A stretch of 64,000 bases of DNA from contig CAUYUJ010006557.1 of assembly GCA_963575745.1 (NCBI GenBank), forward strand, positions 177,001-241,000. Direction: 5' to 3'. The notes beneath the pieces were generated by a model that made no database searches, had not been told where the DNA came from, and worked only from the letters and a program-made list of their open reading frames with translations. Of this stretch, positions 8,952 through 16,618 are shown in pieces. A program made the translations under genes and the position numbers. How positions within the stretch are numbered: position 1 is the stretch's first letter; every line of letters starts with the position of its first letter. The DNA is from Prorocentrum cordatum (lineage: Eukaryota; Sar; Dinophyceae; Prorocentrales; Prorocentraceae).

Positions 8952-11900
8952 CGACCCGGCTGGTGCGCAATGCTAATCCGGTGAGAGAATCGGCACGGGA
9001 GTCGGAACGGGTGAAGGCGTCAGCGAGCTGGTCGGTGCGGGCGTCGGCGAGCCCCTCGGCACGCGAGTCGGCGATCTGGTCGGCGCGGGAGTCGGCGAGC
9101 TGGTCGGTGCGGGAGTCGGTGAGCTGGGAGGGCTGCAAGTCAGTGAGCTGGTCGCCGCGGGACGCGGTGAGCTGGGCGGCGCAAGAGTCGGCACGCTGGC
9201 CGGCGCAGCAGGAGTCGGCAAAGCTGGGAGCCGGCGACACCTCGCTGCGCTCTGCGCTGTGGCCCCACGGAAGCACGGCCCTGTGTTGCGCCGCCCCGGC
9301 GGTGGCCGCGCTGGCAGCCCGCTCGCGGGTAGCACGCAGCATAGCCGCTGCGCCCAGCGAGCGCCCGGCCAGCAGGGCAGGTGCAGAGCTGGCGCGCGGC
9401 GCGACGCTATGGGCGTCGGCGCGGCACCCTGGCAGGGGATGCAGTGTGCTGGCTCGAAAGGGCGGGAGCACCGCGGCCGCGGTGCGGGCGGCCCCCAGGT
9501 CGGCCTCCGGGCGAGCTTGCGTGCGTCGCATGGCGGCAGTAGGCATCGCGGGGGTCTGCACCGTACAACGTGGCGCAGCCCGCGACCCTGGGTCGCTGCA
9601 GCTAGCGACCGCGCTCGGCTCTGCGTCTGGAGACGCGCCAGGGGCGCTCCGACGCTCCCCCGGCATGCCGCGGAGGCGAGCACCGAGGGAGGCGTCGAGA
9701 GCCGAATCCCGAGTGGCGACCCCGCGCGAGCGGTTCGCGTCGTCACGCCTTCCCGCCGCCAAGAGCCCTCTGCCCAAAGCACGGCGAGTAGCGCCGCCAG
9801 AGGCCGGGGCATCGGGGCCGGTAACATCGCGCCCAGGCCCGAGGAGGAAGGCTTTGGCGTCACAGAGAGCACGCCATTTCCTGCTGGCCTCGATCGACTT
9901 ATCGCGGTCGGGATGGCAGGCCCAACCCATCCGTCGAAACTGAGCGTTCACGCGATCAGTGGTCGCACCGCGCTCCAGGTGGAGCAAATCGAGCGCGGCA
10001 ACAAGTTTGGCGGCACGATCTTGGCGGTGGCGAGTCTGAATCGTGACGGACGGACGACCCAGAAGACCCCCCAACGAAGCTGGAGCCGAGCCGTTCGCCT
10101 CCGACAGAAGCGAGACGGGGTGAGCGTCCCCCTTGGGCGTACCAGGTCGAGCAGCGGCGATTGCGTCGCTCTTGGCGCGTGACCTCCGCTCGGGCGCGCC
10201 CTCTCCTGGCCCTCCACCGGCGGCGCGAACCCTTCCCTGCGGGGCCGCAACAGCATCGCTGGAGGGGCGCATGCCTACCGGCGGGGACGGCGAAGGGCTT
10301 GGTACCCGAGGGGCGGCCGGCAGGCTGTCACGGGCGCGAGTGCAGCGCGACGCGGAGAAGCTCACCGCCGCCGCGCTCGAGGGCACCTTGACGGAGACAG
10401 GAGCCCCCCTGCGCGGCGCGGCGCTTTCATATGCGTCGCGGGCCTCGGCGGAGGCCGTCGCGTCGCCCCTGTCGACCCGGGCTGGCGCTCCCACGTGGCG
10501 ATCCTCGGGGTGCCCGAGCGGGCCTGCGCCCGCGGCGGGGCTGCGAGCCAGAACTTGCAGCACGAACCGGCCCCACAGACAAGTCGGGTACGCGGAGGCG
10601 GCGTCGGCGGCCGCTATCATGTCGAATCGCTCAAAGCGACCCTCGTCTATGTCAAGCAACCAAGCAGGCTCGACACGCGAGGGGGGGCGAACAGGGCGAT
10701 TGCGCGTGGGGTCGTCCGCTCGGTGGACGTCGGTCGGGACGTAGAGCCCGCCCATGTAGAGCCCGCCCCCCAAAATGTAGGGCAAGCAGGTGCTCAACAC
10801 GTGCGAAAGGCCAGGGCTGCTGCTCCGACCGTGGGCGGCCGCGCCTAGTGCCACTTGGGAATCCAAGAGAACAGGGATCCGTGAGTCAGGGTTGCGGATG
10901 CAACAGTACTTGCACAGACTCTTGAACACGGTGGTCTCCAGGATATTGATGTGGCGGGGCGTGCGGAATTCCCACTTGTAGGCCAAACGGAAACGCAGCG
11001 CCTCCGACAGCTCACTGACCCAGCGCGGTGCGATGGGGAGCTCGAGGGAGGGAAGCCCCACCTTGCGGTGCATCTGGGTCAGCTCGGGGCCTAAAGGTTC
11101 CCCGCGGCTCAGAACCATGAGCAAGTGGCGGTCGTGGAGACGAGTATGCCAGCCGCCGTGCTCGGAGCGCCGCCACAATTCTTGTGACAGGTGCGAACTG
11201 ATGTCGCTGCGGACAACACCGCCCCAGCCGAGGGAGGCATCCGCGCCGAACACTTCAGGGCAAGGCGTCGCCCGAAGGTCGGTCATCGCAACGAAGGCAA
11301 GGTAGGTGCAGGCTTGCAATTCGTCGCGAACCGAAGACGGGAGCTCATACTCAAGCCCGTCGTCGGGAAGTGTCGTGATGAAGGTGTAGATGTGAGTGAA
11401 TATCGACAGGATGGGACGTCGATACAAAAACACCTGCACCCAACAACCCACGAGCGAGCTCAACAACGCCCGGGTCGAGCGACCGAGGAACACCTGAATC
11501 AGAGTCAGGCGGCAAAGGGCCACAGTGCGAACCAGGGGAGCACACACTATGCCGATCCTGCCCTCCACCTCGGCGCCGACAACGACTTTGTGGGTCTCGC
11601 CCCTGGCTCTCTTCCCGGGGTGCTGAATGAGACCCACCTGGGGGTAGCCGCGATCGCACGCAGCAAAGACCTCCCTGTCGCGGCGTGTCGGGTCGTCGGG
11701 GCACGGGGCGCTCCCGCGCCACGAGAGCTTCTGAAAGCCCGTGTGGTCGTCGATGTTTAACATCTCGACGTACGGCCCCCGAGGGAACGGCAGGCGATGC
11801 ACAGCCTGCTCGGAAGGCCGGAGCGCGCCGAAGCTGCGCAGCACGCCCTCGTGTGCGGAGTTGGCGATCTCCACTGCCATGTTGTCACCCATGGCCAGCG

Positions 11901-14900
11901 CATTAAGGCAGGGAGAAACGTCCAACCCCTCAAGGTCTGCCCGCCACGCGTTGAAGCCTCTGAACCGCGAGCTGGGTAGCTTGACGCGGAGGGCGTTGCG
12001 GCGTGCACGAGCGGGCGGGACCTTGAACGTGTAGTAGAACTCGCGCAGGTCGTCACACGAAACCACCAGCCATTCCCCGGGCGCGAGCCCCAGGCGGCAC
12101 AGGAGGAAACCCTGGCCGAGGCGCTGAGTGCTGGAGGACACGCTGCTGCAACGACTGTTTACTACCGTCGGATTCAGGATGAGACGGTCATGAGCCTCGT
12201 CCTTCGGGACCCTGAACGCTCCACAAGCCTCGTCCCAGGCGAGGTTGTCGGAGGGAGTCAGATACAGGGCGCCACAAGAGTCCCACTTGCGCAGGAGCTC
12301 CCACAGCTGCTCGCGGTCCATGTGCACACGAGCACCCGAAAAGCCCGAAGGCCACTCGTCCTCTGGTAGCCGCATGACGTCGGGGTCATGAAAGGCGGAA
12401 CGTACCAGATCGTCGGACAAGTACGGAGTGGGATCAAACGTAGGAGAGTAATCCCACTTGATGCGGGACGCCTGGACCCGAAGGTCGAAAGGCTCAGCCT
12501 GGGTGGAGTCCCAGCCTGCCGCGGCCGCCAACGAGCTTGCCAGGGGCGTCGCGCTGACGGGGAGTTGCCGCATGGGGGCGGGCACTTGTGAGGAAGAGGT
12601 GAACGAAGCCTCAAGAGCTGCAACATGGGTAGCCAGGCCATGGAGCGAGACTTCGGTGGAGTCGAACTTGGCGAAAGCCCGACCAAGGTCGCTCTTGCCA
12701 CCACGGGCAAGGCGAACTGCGATCCGACACAGACGCTCGAGGCGACTGCGAACTCCCTCCTGGCAGGGTGTGACCGTTTCCCGCACCCGAGCTTCGGCGG
12801 GAGCGAAGCTGGGATGACCCAAGGTGAGCCAGTTGAGCGCAACGACAGCATGCTGCGACAACGTGCGGGCGGCGCGCCTCACACGCCAGCGCTCCCGCGC
12901 GCGACCCGTGAGGTGACCAGGTGGCGGCGGAAGAGGCGGCGAGGGAGGGCACGGCCAAGGATCGCGGGGAGCCGACCCCGACAAGTACGAGTCGTCCCAT
13001 TCCAGCGCGCAGAAAGATGTGCGGGTAAAAGCGGCAAGGGAGCATCGAGTCCCCATCCCGACCTGGGCAAGAGCAGCGGCCCAGTGGGTGACGTCGATGC
13101 TGGCGCCTGGAAACAGGCGCAGCAAGGCGGACAGATCGGCCACGAAAGGCGCAGACCTGCCAGTGCCAGTGCTGGCACGGGATGTGCTGGGAAAAGGGCA
13201 AGGCGCGAAGGGCGCAGGGCGCGCCCCGACGCCCACGCTGGGACCAGGATGGCCAGGAGGAGCGGGGGAAGCGCCTGGGAGCGAGCGAGAATCACCATGG
13301 CGGCACGCACGGGGCCCAGCGGCGCCGAAACAGCCGCGCTGCACCTGCGCATCCCTACCATCGCGACCTCGCTCGGTCCAGAAGCGGCGGGCGGCGGCCG
13401 CGGGATGAGACCTCCCCGGCGGCGGCGGCCGAGCACATCCAGCACCCCGTTCGACCCGCCCGACGTGGGCGGCTCCAACAGATTGGGGGTAAGAGGCACC
13501 TTGGTCGGCGGGGCCGGCTCGGGGCTGCCCGGAGCCCTCTTGGTCCATGGCAGGGCCACCGACAGCTTGGAGCCGAGGAGGCTCGTCGGGGGCTCCGCCT
13601 TGGTAGCCGCTGGCCTGGGCGGCGCGCGCACCCCCCTTCGCGGTGACCCCGTCGGCGGCGCGAGCCCCTTCCTGCGGGGCCGCACCAGCATCGCCGGCAG
13701 AGCACATGCCTACCGACGGGGCCACCGCAGCTTCGGCTGAAGCTGAAAACCGTGGCGGGGCTCCAGCCGCAGGAGGCACGGCAACGGGCGGTGCACTTCC
13801 GAAGCGCAACATGGCTGCCGCTTCCTCGCGCACGCTCCGATTGAAGCGCGAGCGGCGGCTCCCTTGGACAGGGGCCCCAGAAGCGGCCTCTGAAGCACCA
13901 GAAAGGGCGTCCGTAGACGAGGCAGCTGCACCAGCATGGGCTGGAGCGTGAGCGGCACGGCAGCTACCATCGACGGCCCGACGACCCCGCCGTCCTCCAC
14001 GCCGAGTGCGGACCCGACGAACTCGTCGGAGCCTGAAGGCGGGGAGTGCGGCAGCGCTGTTGGTGGAGGCCGAGCGGCGTCGGGGCCGCGCTGGAGTGGC
14101 AGTGACTGCGGCGACGCCTTCATCCGAGGAGCCCGCGGCGAAAGCGGCCCCTCGGACAGAGCGGAACGCAGGGACCGCATCCCGGGGCGTCGCGGCCGCC
14201 GCGGACGAGCCCGCTCCTGACGTCCCACCGGCGGCACGAACCCCTCCCTGCGGGGCCGTAACAGCATCGCTGGAGGGGCGCATGCCTACCAGTGGTGACG
14301 GAGAAGGGCTCAGACCACGAGGGTCGGCCCGCAGGCGCTCGCGAGCGCGAGCAGGGATCGACGCGGCGAGGCCCTGGATCCGATCGCACGAGAGGCGTCG
14401 GGGCCGCGCTGGAATGGCTGCGGCTGCGGCGACGCCTTCACCCGAGGAGCCCGCGGCGGAGCCGACGAGGCCTGGAGTTGACTCCGCTGCTTGAGTGCCC
14501 GCTGCGTTACAAGTGCAAGCGCCCCGAGGCGTAGGGATCGCAGCTTCGGTCGAGGCTGTGCGGACGGGCGTTCCTGGCGCGTCCACCACGCTACCGATGG
14601 CAGCGGGCGCCCTCGCAGTGGTGGGACTGATCGCAAGCGAAACTGCGCGCACCGCAGAGGGTCCCCCGAACATCGCCGGGGGCCCGCCATTGGCGAGTCT
14701 GGGAGCAGCATCCGGGTCCGAAGTGCTCGAGGCGACCCCCCGCCCACCGACCCCCGGCGTGGCGGCGAGGGGGGGCGTCAAGGATGACTCGCGAGCAACC
14801 GCTGCGCGGGCCGCCCAGGATGTACTGGCGGTGGCGCCTGGCTCCAATGCAACCGCCACATCGTGGCGCGGCGGGCCGATCGGGGGCGTGGGTGGGCCCC

Positions 14901-16143
14901 CGCTTAGCCCGAGCGACTGCGAAATGTCAAGGAAGCTTGAACGGGCGGCACCGAGCGCAGGAGGTTGCGCCGGAGGCGGGGGCGGGGTCCGCAAGAACGG
15001 GATCACGGTTCGCCCCGAATCGGAGGCCCACAGGTGGGTCCCGGCACTAAGCATGGGGACCCCCACCTCGACAACGGTCGAGCAGGGATGACGCGACGGC
15101 GGCATCCGCACGCCCGCCTCCAAACCGGTGAGGTCCAGAGGCGGACCCGCACACCAGGCCTCGGGACCCGACAGCGCCTCCAGCCCAGGTGGTGGGCGGT
15201 GACACCGAGCCGTCGAGGTACCACCTGGCGTAGCGACCAGGTGAATATTGCTGCCAAGCGCCGGAGTCCCAACCAGCGCAGCGGTCGCGCAGACGTGCGT
15301 CGACGGCGGCGCCACGGCGCTGGACTCCAGGCTGGTGAGGCCCAGAGGAGGCTGAATGGGTGACAGTGGGTGCTCCAACCCTGGCGGGGGTTGGGGGCGC
15401 TGCGTCATGGCCGTCGACTCCAGCGCAGCGGATGGCAAGCCCGTCGCGGCGCCCCAACGATGGCACGGCGGTTTCGACTGGGTCTCAACGCCAGACCAAT
15501 GACCCCAAAACGGAGCAGTGAGGGGCCGCAGGGGCGCTGAAGGTGGCACGCGATCGCTAGCCTCATCCTGGGACGTCGGCGGAATCAGAGTCCCCCCCAA
15601 GGGTCTGGCGCACGAGCCTTCAGGTGCGCTCGCCAGCAAGGCGACCGGCTCGAACGACGAAGGCAAGACCGCCGCATGGGCACCTGCGATCTGATGGGCC
15701 GCGTTAGACGGCCTCCGTGTGTCCGCTGCACACGCGGGGCCCCGGGTGAGCCGCGGCGCTGCGAGGTAGGGAGGGGAAGGGGCGAGGAGGTGAAGGTTAG
15801 CAGGATTCCCCTCATCCGTCTCCCCCACCCTTCTTGCGGTTACCTTCGCGCGCCGCGCCTCTACGTCTTCGATCCGACCGGCACGGAGCGGCGGGCACTG
15901 AGGGTTGCGCGGCGGCTGACGTCTGGCACGGGCCGGCGGGCACTGAGGGTTGCGCGGCGGCTGGCGTCCACTGGCGAGTGCGGGCTGAGGCGGTGCAACT
16001 CGCGAGGCACCCGAATCTAATGCGTCCTCCTCCTCGTCCTCCTCCCTGCCCGCACCCCCCGTAAACGGAAAAGAAAGGGGGAGGGGAAAGGAGAGGAGTG
16101 TTTGGAGGAGCTCAGCCGCTGGCGCCGTAGGGCACGACGCCAT
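8623..16143 (-). CDS. 2506-codon polyprotein: DIRS-type RT and RNase H with a J-domain-like module
   Basis: A single uninterrupted ORF starts with ATG at 16143 and ends with TAG at 8623. Residues 1 to about 1050 are Ala/Pro/Gly/Ser-rich and of low complexity, in the place of gag. A conserved-looking helical segment (HAVVALNWLTLGHPSF) sits near residue 1100. RT follows at about 1240-1520: DRLILNPTVVNS, SCDDLREFYYTFKV, and the catalytic box MLNIDDHTG near residue 1463. A DIRS-type RNase H follows: DASLGWGGVV (about 1635), NILETTVF, LLDSQVALGA and ADDPTRNRPVR (about 1808). Near residue 2050-2100 is a J-domain-like module (LLHLERGATTDRVNAQF, CHPDRDKS, LCDAKAFLLG) with the HPD tripeptide. The C-terminal part carries a Gln-Leu-Ala/Thr-Asp-Ser-Arg repeat. 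RT and RNase H copy the element's RNA; the J domain would be expected to recruit an Hsp70, which is inference. Confidence 0.85.
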   Translation of the reverse strand: MASCPTAPAAELLQTLLSFPLPLSFPFTGGAGREEDEEEDALDSGASRVAPPQPALASGRQPPRNPQCPPARARRQPPRNPQCPPLRAGRIEDVEARRAKVTARRVGETDEGNPANLHLLAPSPPYLAAPRLTRGPACAADTRRPSNAAHQIAGAHAAVLPSSFEPVALLASAPEGSCARPLGGTLIPPTSQDEASDRVPPSAPLRPLTAPFWGHWSGVETQSKPPCHRWGAATGLPSAALESTAMTQRPQPPPGLEHPLSPIQPPLGLTSLESSAVAPPSTHVCATAALVGTPALGSNIHLVATPGGTSTARCHRPPPGLEALSGPEAWCAGPPLDLTGLEAGVRMPPSRHPCSTVVEVGVPMLSAGTHLWASDSGRTVIPFLRTPPPPPAQPPALGAARSSFLDISQSLGLSGGPPTPPIGPPRHDVAVALEPGATASTSWAARAAVARESSLTPPLAATPGVGGRGVASSTSDPDAAPRLANGGPPAMFGGPSAVRAVSLAISPTTARAPAAIGSVVDAPGTPVRTASTEAAIPTPRGACTCNAAGTQAAESTPGLVGSAAGSSGEGVAAAAAIPARPRRLSCDRIQGLAASIPARARERLRADPRGLSPSPSPLVGMRPSSDAVTAPQGGVRAAGGTSGAGSSAAAATPRDAVPAFRSVRGAAFAAGSSDEGVAAVTATPARPRRRSASTNSAAALPAFRLRRVRRVRTRRGGRRGRRAVDGSCRAAHAPAHAGAAASSTDALSGASEAASGAPVQGSRRSRFNRSVREEAAAMLRFGSAPPVAVPPAAGAPPRFSASAEAAVAPSVGMCSAGDAGAAPQEGARAADGVTAKGGARAAQASGYQGGAPDEPPRLQAVGGPAMDQEGSGQPRAGPADQGASYPQSVGAAHVGRVERGAGCARPPPPGRSHPAAAARRFWTERGRDGRDAQVQRGCFGAAGPRACRHGDSRSLPGASPAPPGHPGPSVGVGARPAPFAPCPFPSTSRASTGTGRSAPFVADLSALLRLFPGASIDVTHWAAALAQVGMGTRCSLAAFTRTSFCALEWDDSYLSGSAPRDPWPCPPSPPLPPPPGHLTGRARERWRVRRAARTLSQHAVVALNWLTLGHPSFAPAEARVRETVTPCQEGVRSRLERLCRIAVRLARGGKSDLGRAFAKFDSTEVSLHGLATHVAALEASFTSSSQVPAPMRQLPVSATPLASSLAAAAGWDSTQAEPFDLRVQASRIKWDYSPTFDPTPYLSDDLVRSAFHDPDVMRLPEDEWPSGFSGARVHMDREQLWELLRKWDSCGALYLTPSDNLAWDEACGAFRVPKDEAHDRLILNPTVVNSRCSSVSSSTQRLGQGFLLCRLGLAPGEWLVVSCDDLREFYYTFKVPPARARRNALRVKLPSSRFRGFNAWRADLEGLDVSPCLNALAMGDNMAVEIANSAHEGVLRSFGALRPSEQAVHRLPFPRGPYVEMLNIDDHTGFQKLSWRGSAPCPDDPTRRDREVFAACDRGYPQVGLIQHPGKRARGETHKVVVGAEVEGRIGIVCAPLVRTVALCRLTLIQVFLGRSTRALLSSLVGCWVQVFLYRRPILSIFTHIYTFITTLPDDGLEYELPSSVRDELQACTYLAFVAMTDLRATPCPEVFGADASLGWGGVVRSDISSHLSQELWRRSEHGGWHTRLHDRHLLMVLSRGEPLGPELTQMHRKVGLPSLELPIAPRWVSELSEALRFRLAYKWEFRTPRHINILETTVFKSLCKYCCIRNPDSRIPVLLDSQVALGAAAHGRSSSPGLSHVLSTCLPYILGGGLYMGGLYVPTDVHRADDPTRNRPVRPPSRVEPAWLLDIDEGRFERFDMIAAADAASAYPTCLWGRFVLQVLARSPAAGAGPLGHPEDRHVGAPARVDRGDATASAEARDAYESAAPRRGAPVSVKVPSSAAAVSFSASRCTRARDSLPAAPRVPSPSPSPPVGMRPSSDAVAAPQGRVRAAGGGPGEGAPERRSRAKSDAIAAARPGTPKGDAHPVSLLSEANGSAPASLGGLLGRPSVTIQTRHRQDRAAKLVAALDLLHLERGATTDRVNAQFRRMGWACHPDRDKSIEASRKWRALCDAKAFLLGPGRDVTGPDAPASGGATRRALGRGLLAAGRRDDANRSRGVATRDSALDASLGARLRGMPGERRSAPGASPDAEPSAVASCSDPGSRAAPRCTVQTPAMPTAAMRRTQARPEADLGAARTAAAVLPPFRASTLHPLPGCRADAHSVAPRASSAPALLAGRSLGAAAMLRATRERAASAATAGAAQHRAVLPWGHSAERSEVSPAPSFADSCCAGQRADSCAAQLTASRGDQLTDLQPSQLTDSRTDQLADSRADQIADSRAEGLADARTDQLADAFTRSDSRADSLTGLALRTSRVVGPTATVARRVRDERRALARFRASVDVLDAALTEVEFGRGAEAWGPSAGELAELLQTTLAAPAPEGCVAHRPLSHCRVRQRVRFRLGLFGWRRRRSRCRRTPESSRHGW
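8985..9215 (-). repeat. Tandem repeat encoding (DQLADSRA)-like octapeptides
   Basis: About ten degenerate 24-bp units on the - strand read DQLTDLQPS, QLTDSRTD, QLADSRAD, QIADSRAE, GLADARTD and so on, near the end of the long polyprotein. The repeat keeps the main ORF open; the antisense and third frames are open as well. Confidence 0.8.
10209..10350 (-). repeat. Internal repeat of the YR polyprotein (VGMRPSSDAV module), copy 1
   Basis: On the - strand this encodes PSPSPPVGMRPSSDAV followed by APQGRVRAAGG. A close copy is at about 14216-14358 and a partial copy (VGMCSAGDAGAAPQ) at about 13655-13735, so the low-complexity N-terminal part and the region downstream of RNase H share a duplicated module. 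Confidence 0.75.
14216..14358 (-). repeat. Internal repeat of the YR polyprotein (VGMRPSSDAV module), copy 2
   Basis: Copy of the module at 10209-10350, with PSPSPLVGMRPSSDAVTAPQ in the main frame. It lies about 4 kb upstream in element orientation, in the gag-like part. Confidence 0.75.
15893..15970 (-). repeat. Tandem repeat near the N-terminus of the YR polyprotein
   Basis: Two units encode RQPPRNPQCPPARA and RQPPRNPQCPPLRA. The DNA unit contains GCGGGCACTGAGGGTTGCGC twice on the + strand. Confidence 0.8.
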
Positions 16144-16618
16144 GACGACAGGCGCCTAAGGCTAGGCCGCCTGGTGGGCGCCCCCCCCAGCAGGGAAAGG
16201 GGCCCGCTAGGGAAACTGGCGGGAGCCAGTGCAAAGTACCGCGGGCGCACGCTGCCAGGGAGCAGCGGCGCCCGAGCGGAAAGGGTGAACCTTTTCCGCC
16301 GCCGACAGCCGCGGGAGGCGGTCGGCCGCGCCCCGCGCGAGCTCGGTCCGGCGGGGCAAAGGCGCGAGCCCCGCCCAGTCCGAGCGCGCAGGAAGCGCCG
16401 GGACAACCGCCTTTGGCGGCGTCCCGCGTGTAGCCCAAGAGGAAGAACACCGCCACGTAGAAGTCGAAGAGACCTGCGCGGCGGTGGCGGGCGCGGGCCC
16501 CTCGGCGCCTCGGCCGCGCGCGCGGCGGGGCGGGGAGGGGGGCGAGCGCCGCAAGCTTAGGGCCGAGAAGCTGCAGACGACTGCAATCAGCGGGCGCGAT
16601 GGGGATAAGAAGGAGCAT
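16144..16618 (-). other. 5' leader of the YR element
   Basis: About 475 bp between repeat A1 (16560-16618) and the ATG at 16143. It is GC-rich and shows no further domain. Promoter signals cannot be recognised; dinoflagellate promoters lack a known consensus. Confidence 0.5.
16560..16618 (-). repeat. Split direct repeat A1 (59 bp), 5' end of the YR element
   Basis: Second copy of the 59-bp repeat at 6845-6903. Its last two bases on the + strand, AT, are followed directly by TAC of the copia pol frame. Confidence 0.9.

Larger units (their letters stand above)
6637..16618 (-). mobile_element. Ngaro-like tyrosine-recombinase retrotransposon nested in copia
   Basis: The element spans about 9,982 bp on the - strand. 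It codes for a DIRS-type RT and RNase H and for a tyrosine recombinase, and has no DDE integrase. Its ends are split direct repeats. Read on the - strand the order is A1 (16618-16560), coding region, B1 (7066-6902), A2 (6903-6845), B2 (6801-6637), as described for Ngaro-group YR retrotransposons. B1 and A2 share an AT at 6902-6903, the same dinucleotide found at both outer junctions. No longer target-site duplication is visible, as expected for YR-mediated integration of a circular intermediate. The coding region is far more GC-rich than the copia host sequence, and its main ORF is unbroken, so it inserted later than, or decayed less than, the host element. Confidence 0.85.

Noticed and set aside
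8936-10744. + strand ORFs of 200-335 codons opposite the YR polyprotein
   Set aside because: Antisense shadows in GC-rich DNA; the - strand carries RT, RNase H and J-domain motifs.
12625-13740. 371-codon + strand ORF
   Set aside because: Antisense of the gag-like part of the YR polyprotein; no domain seen.
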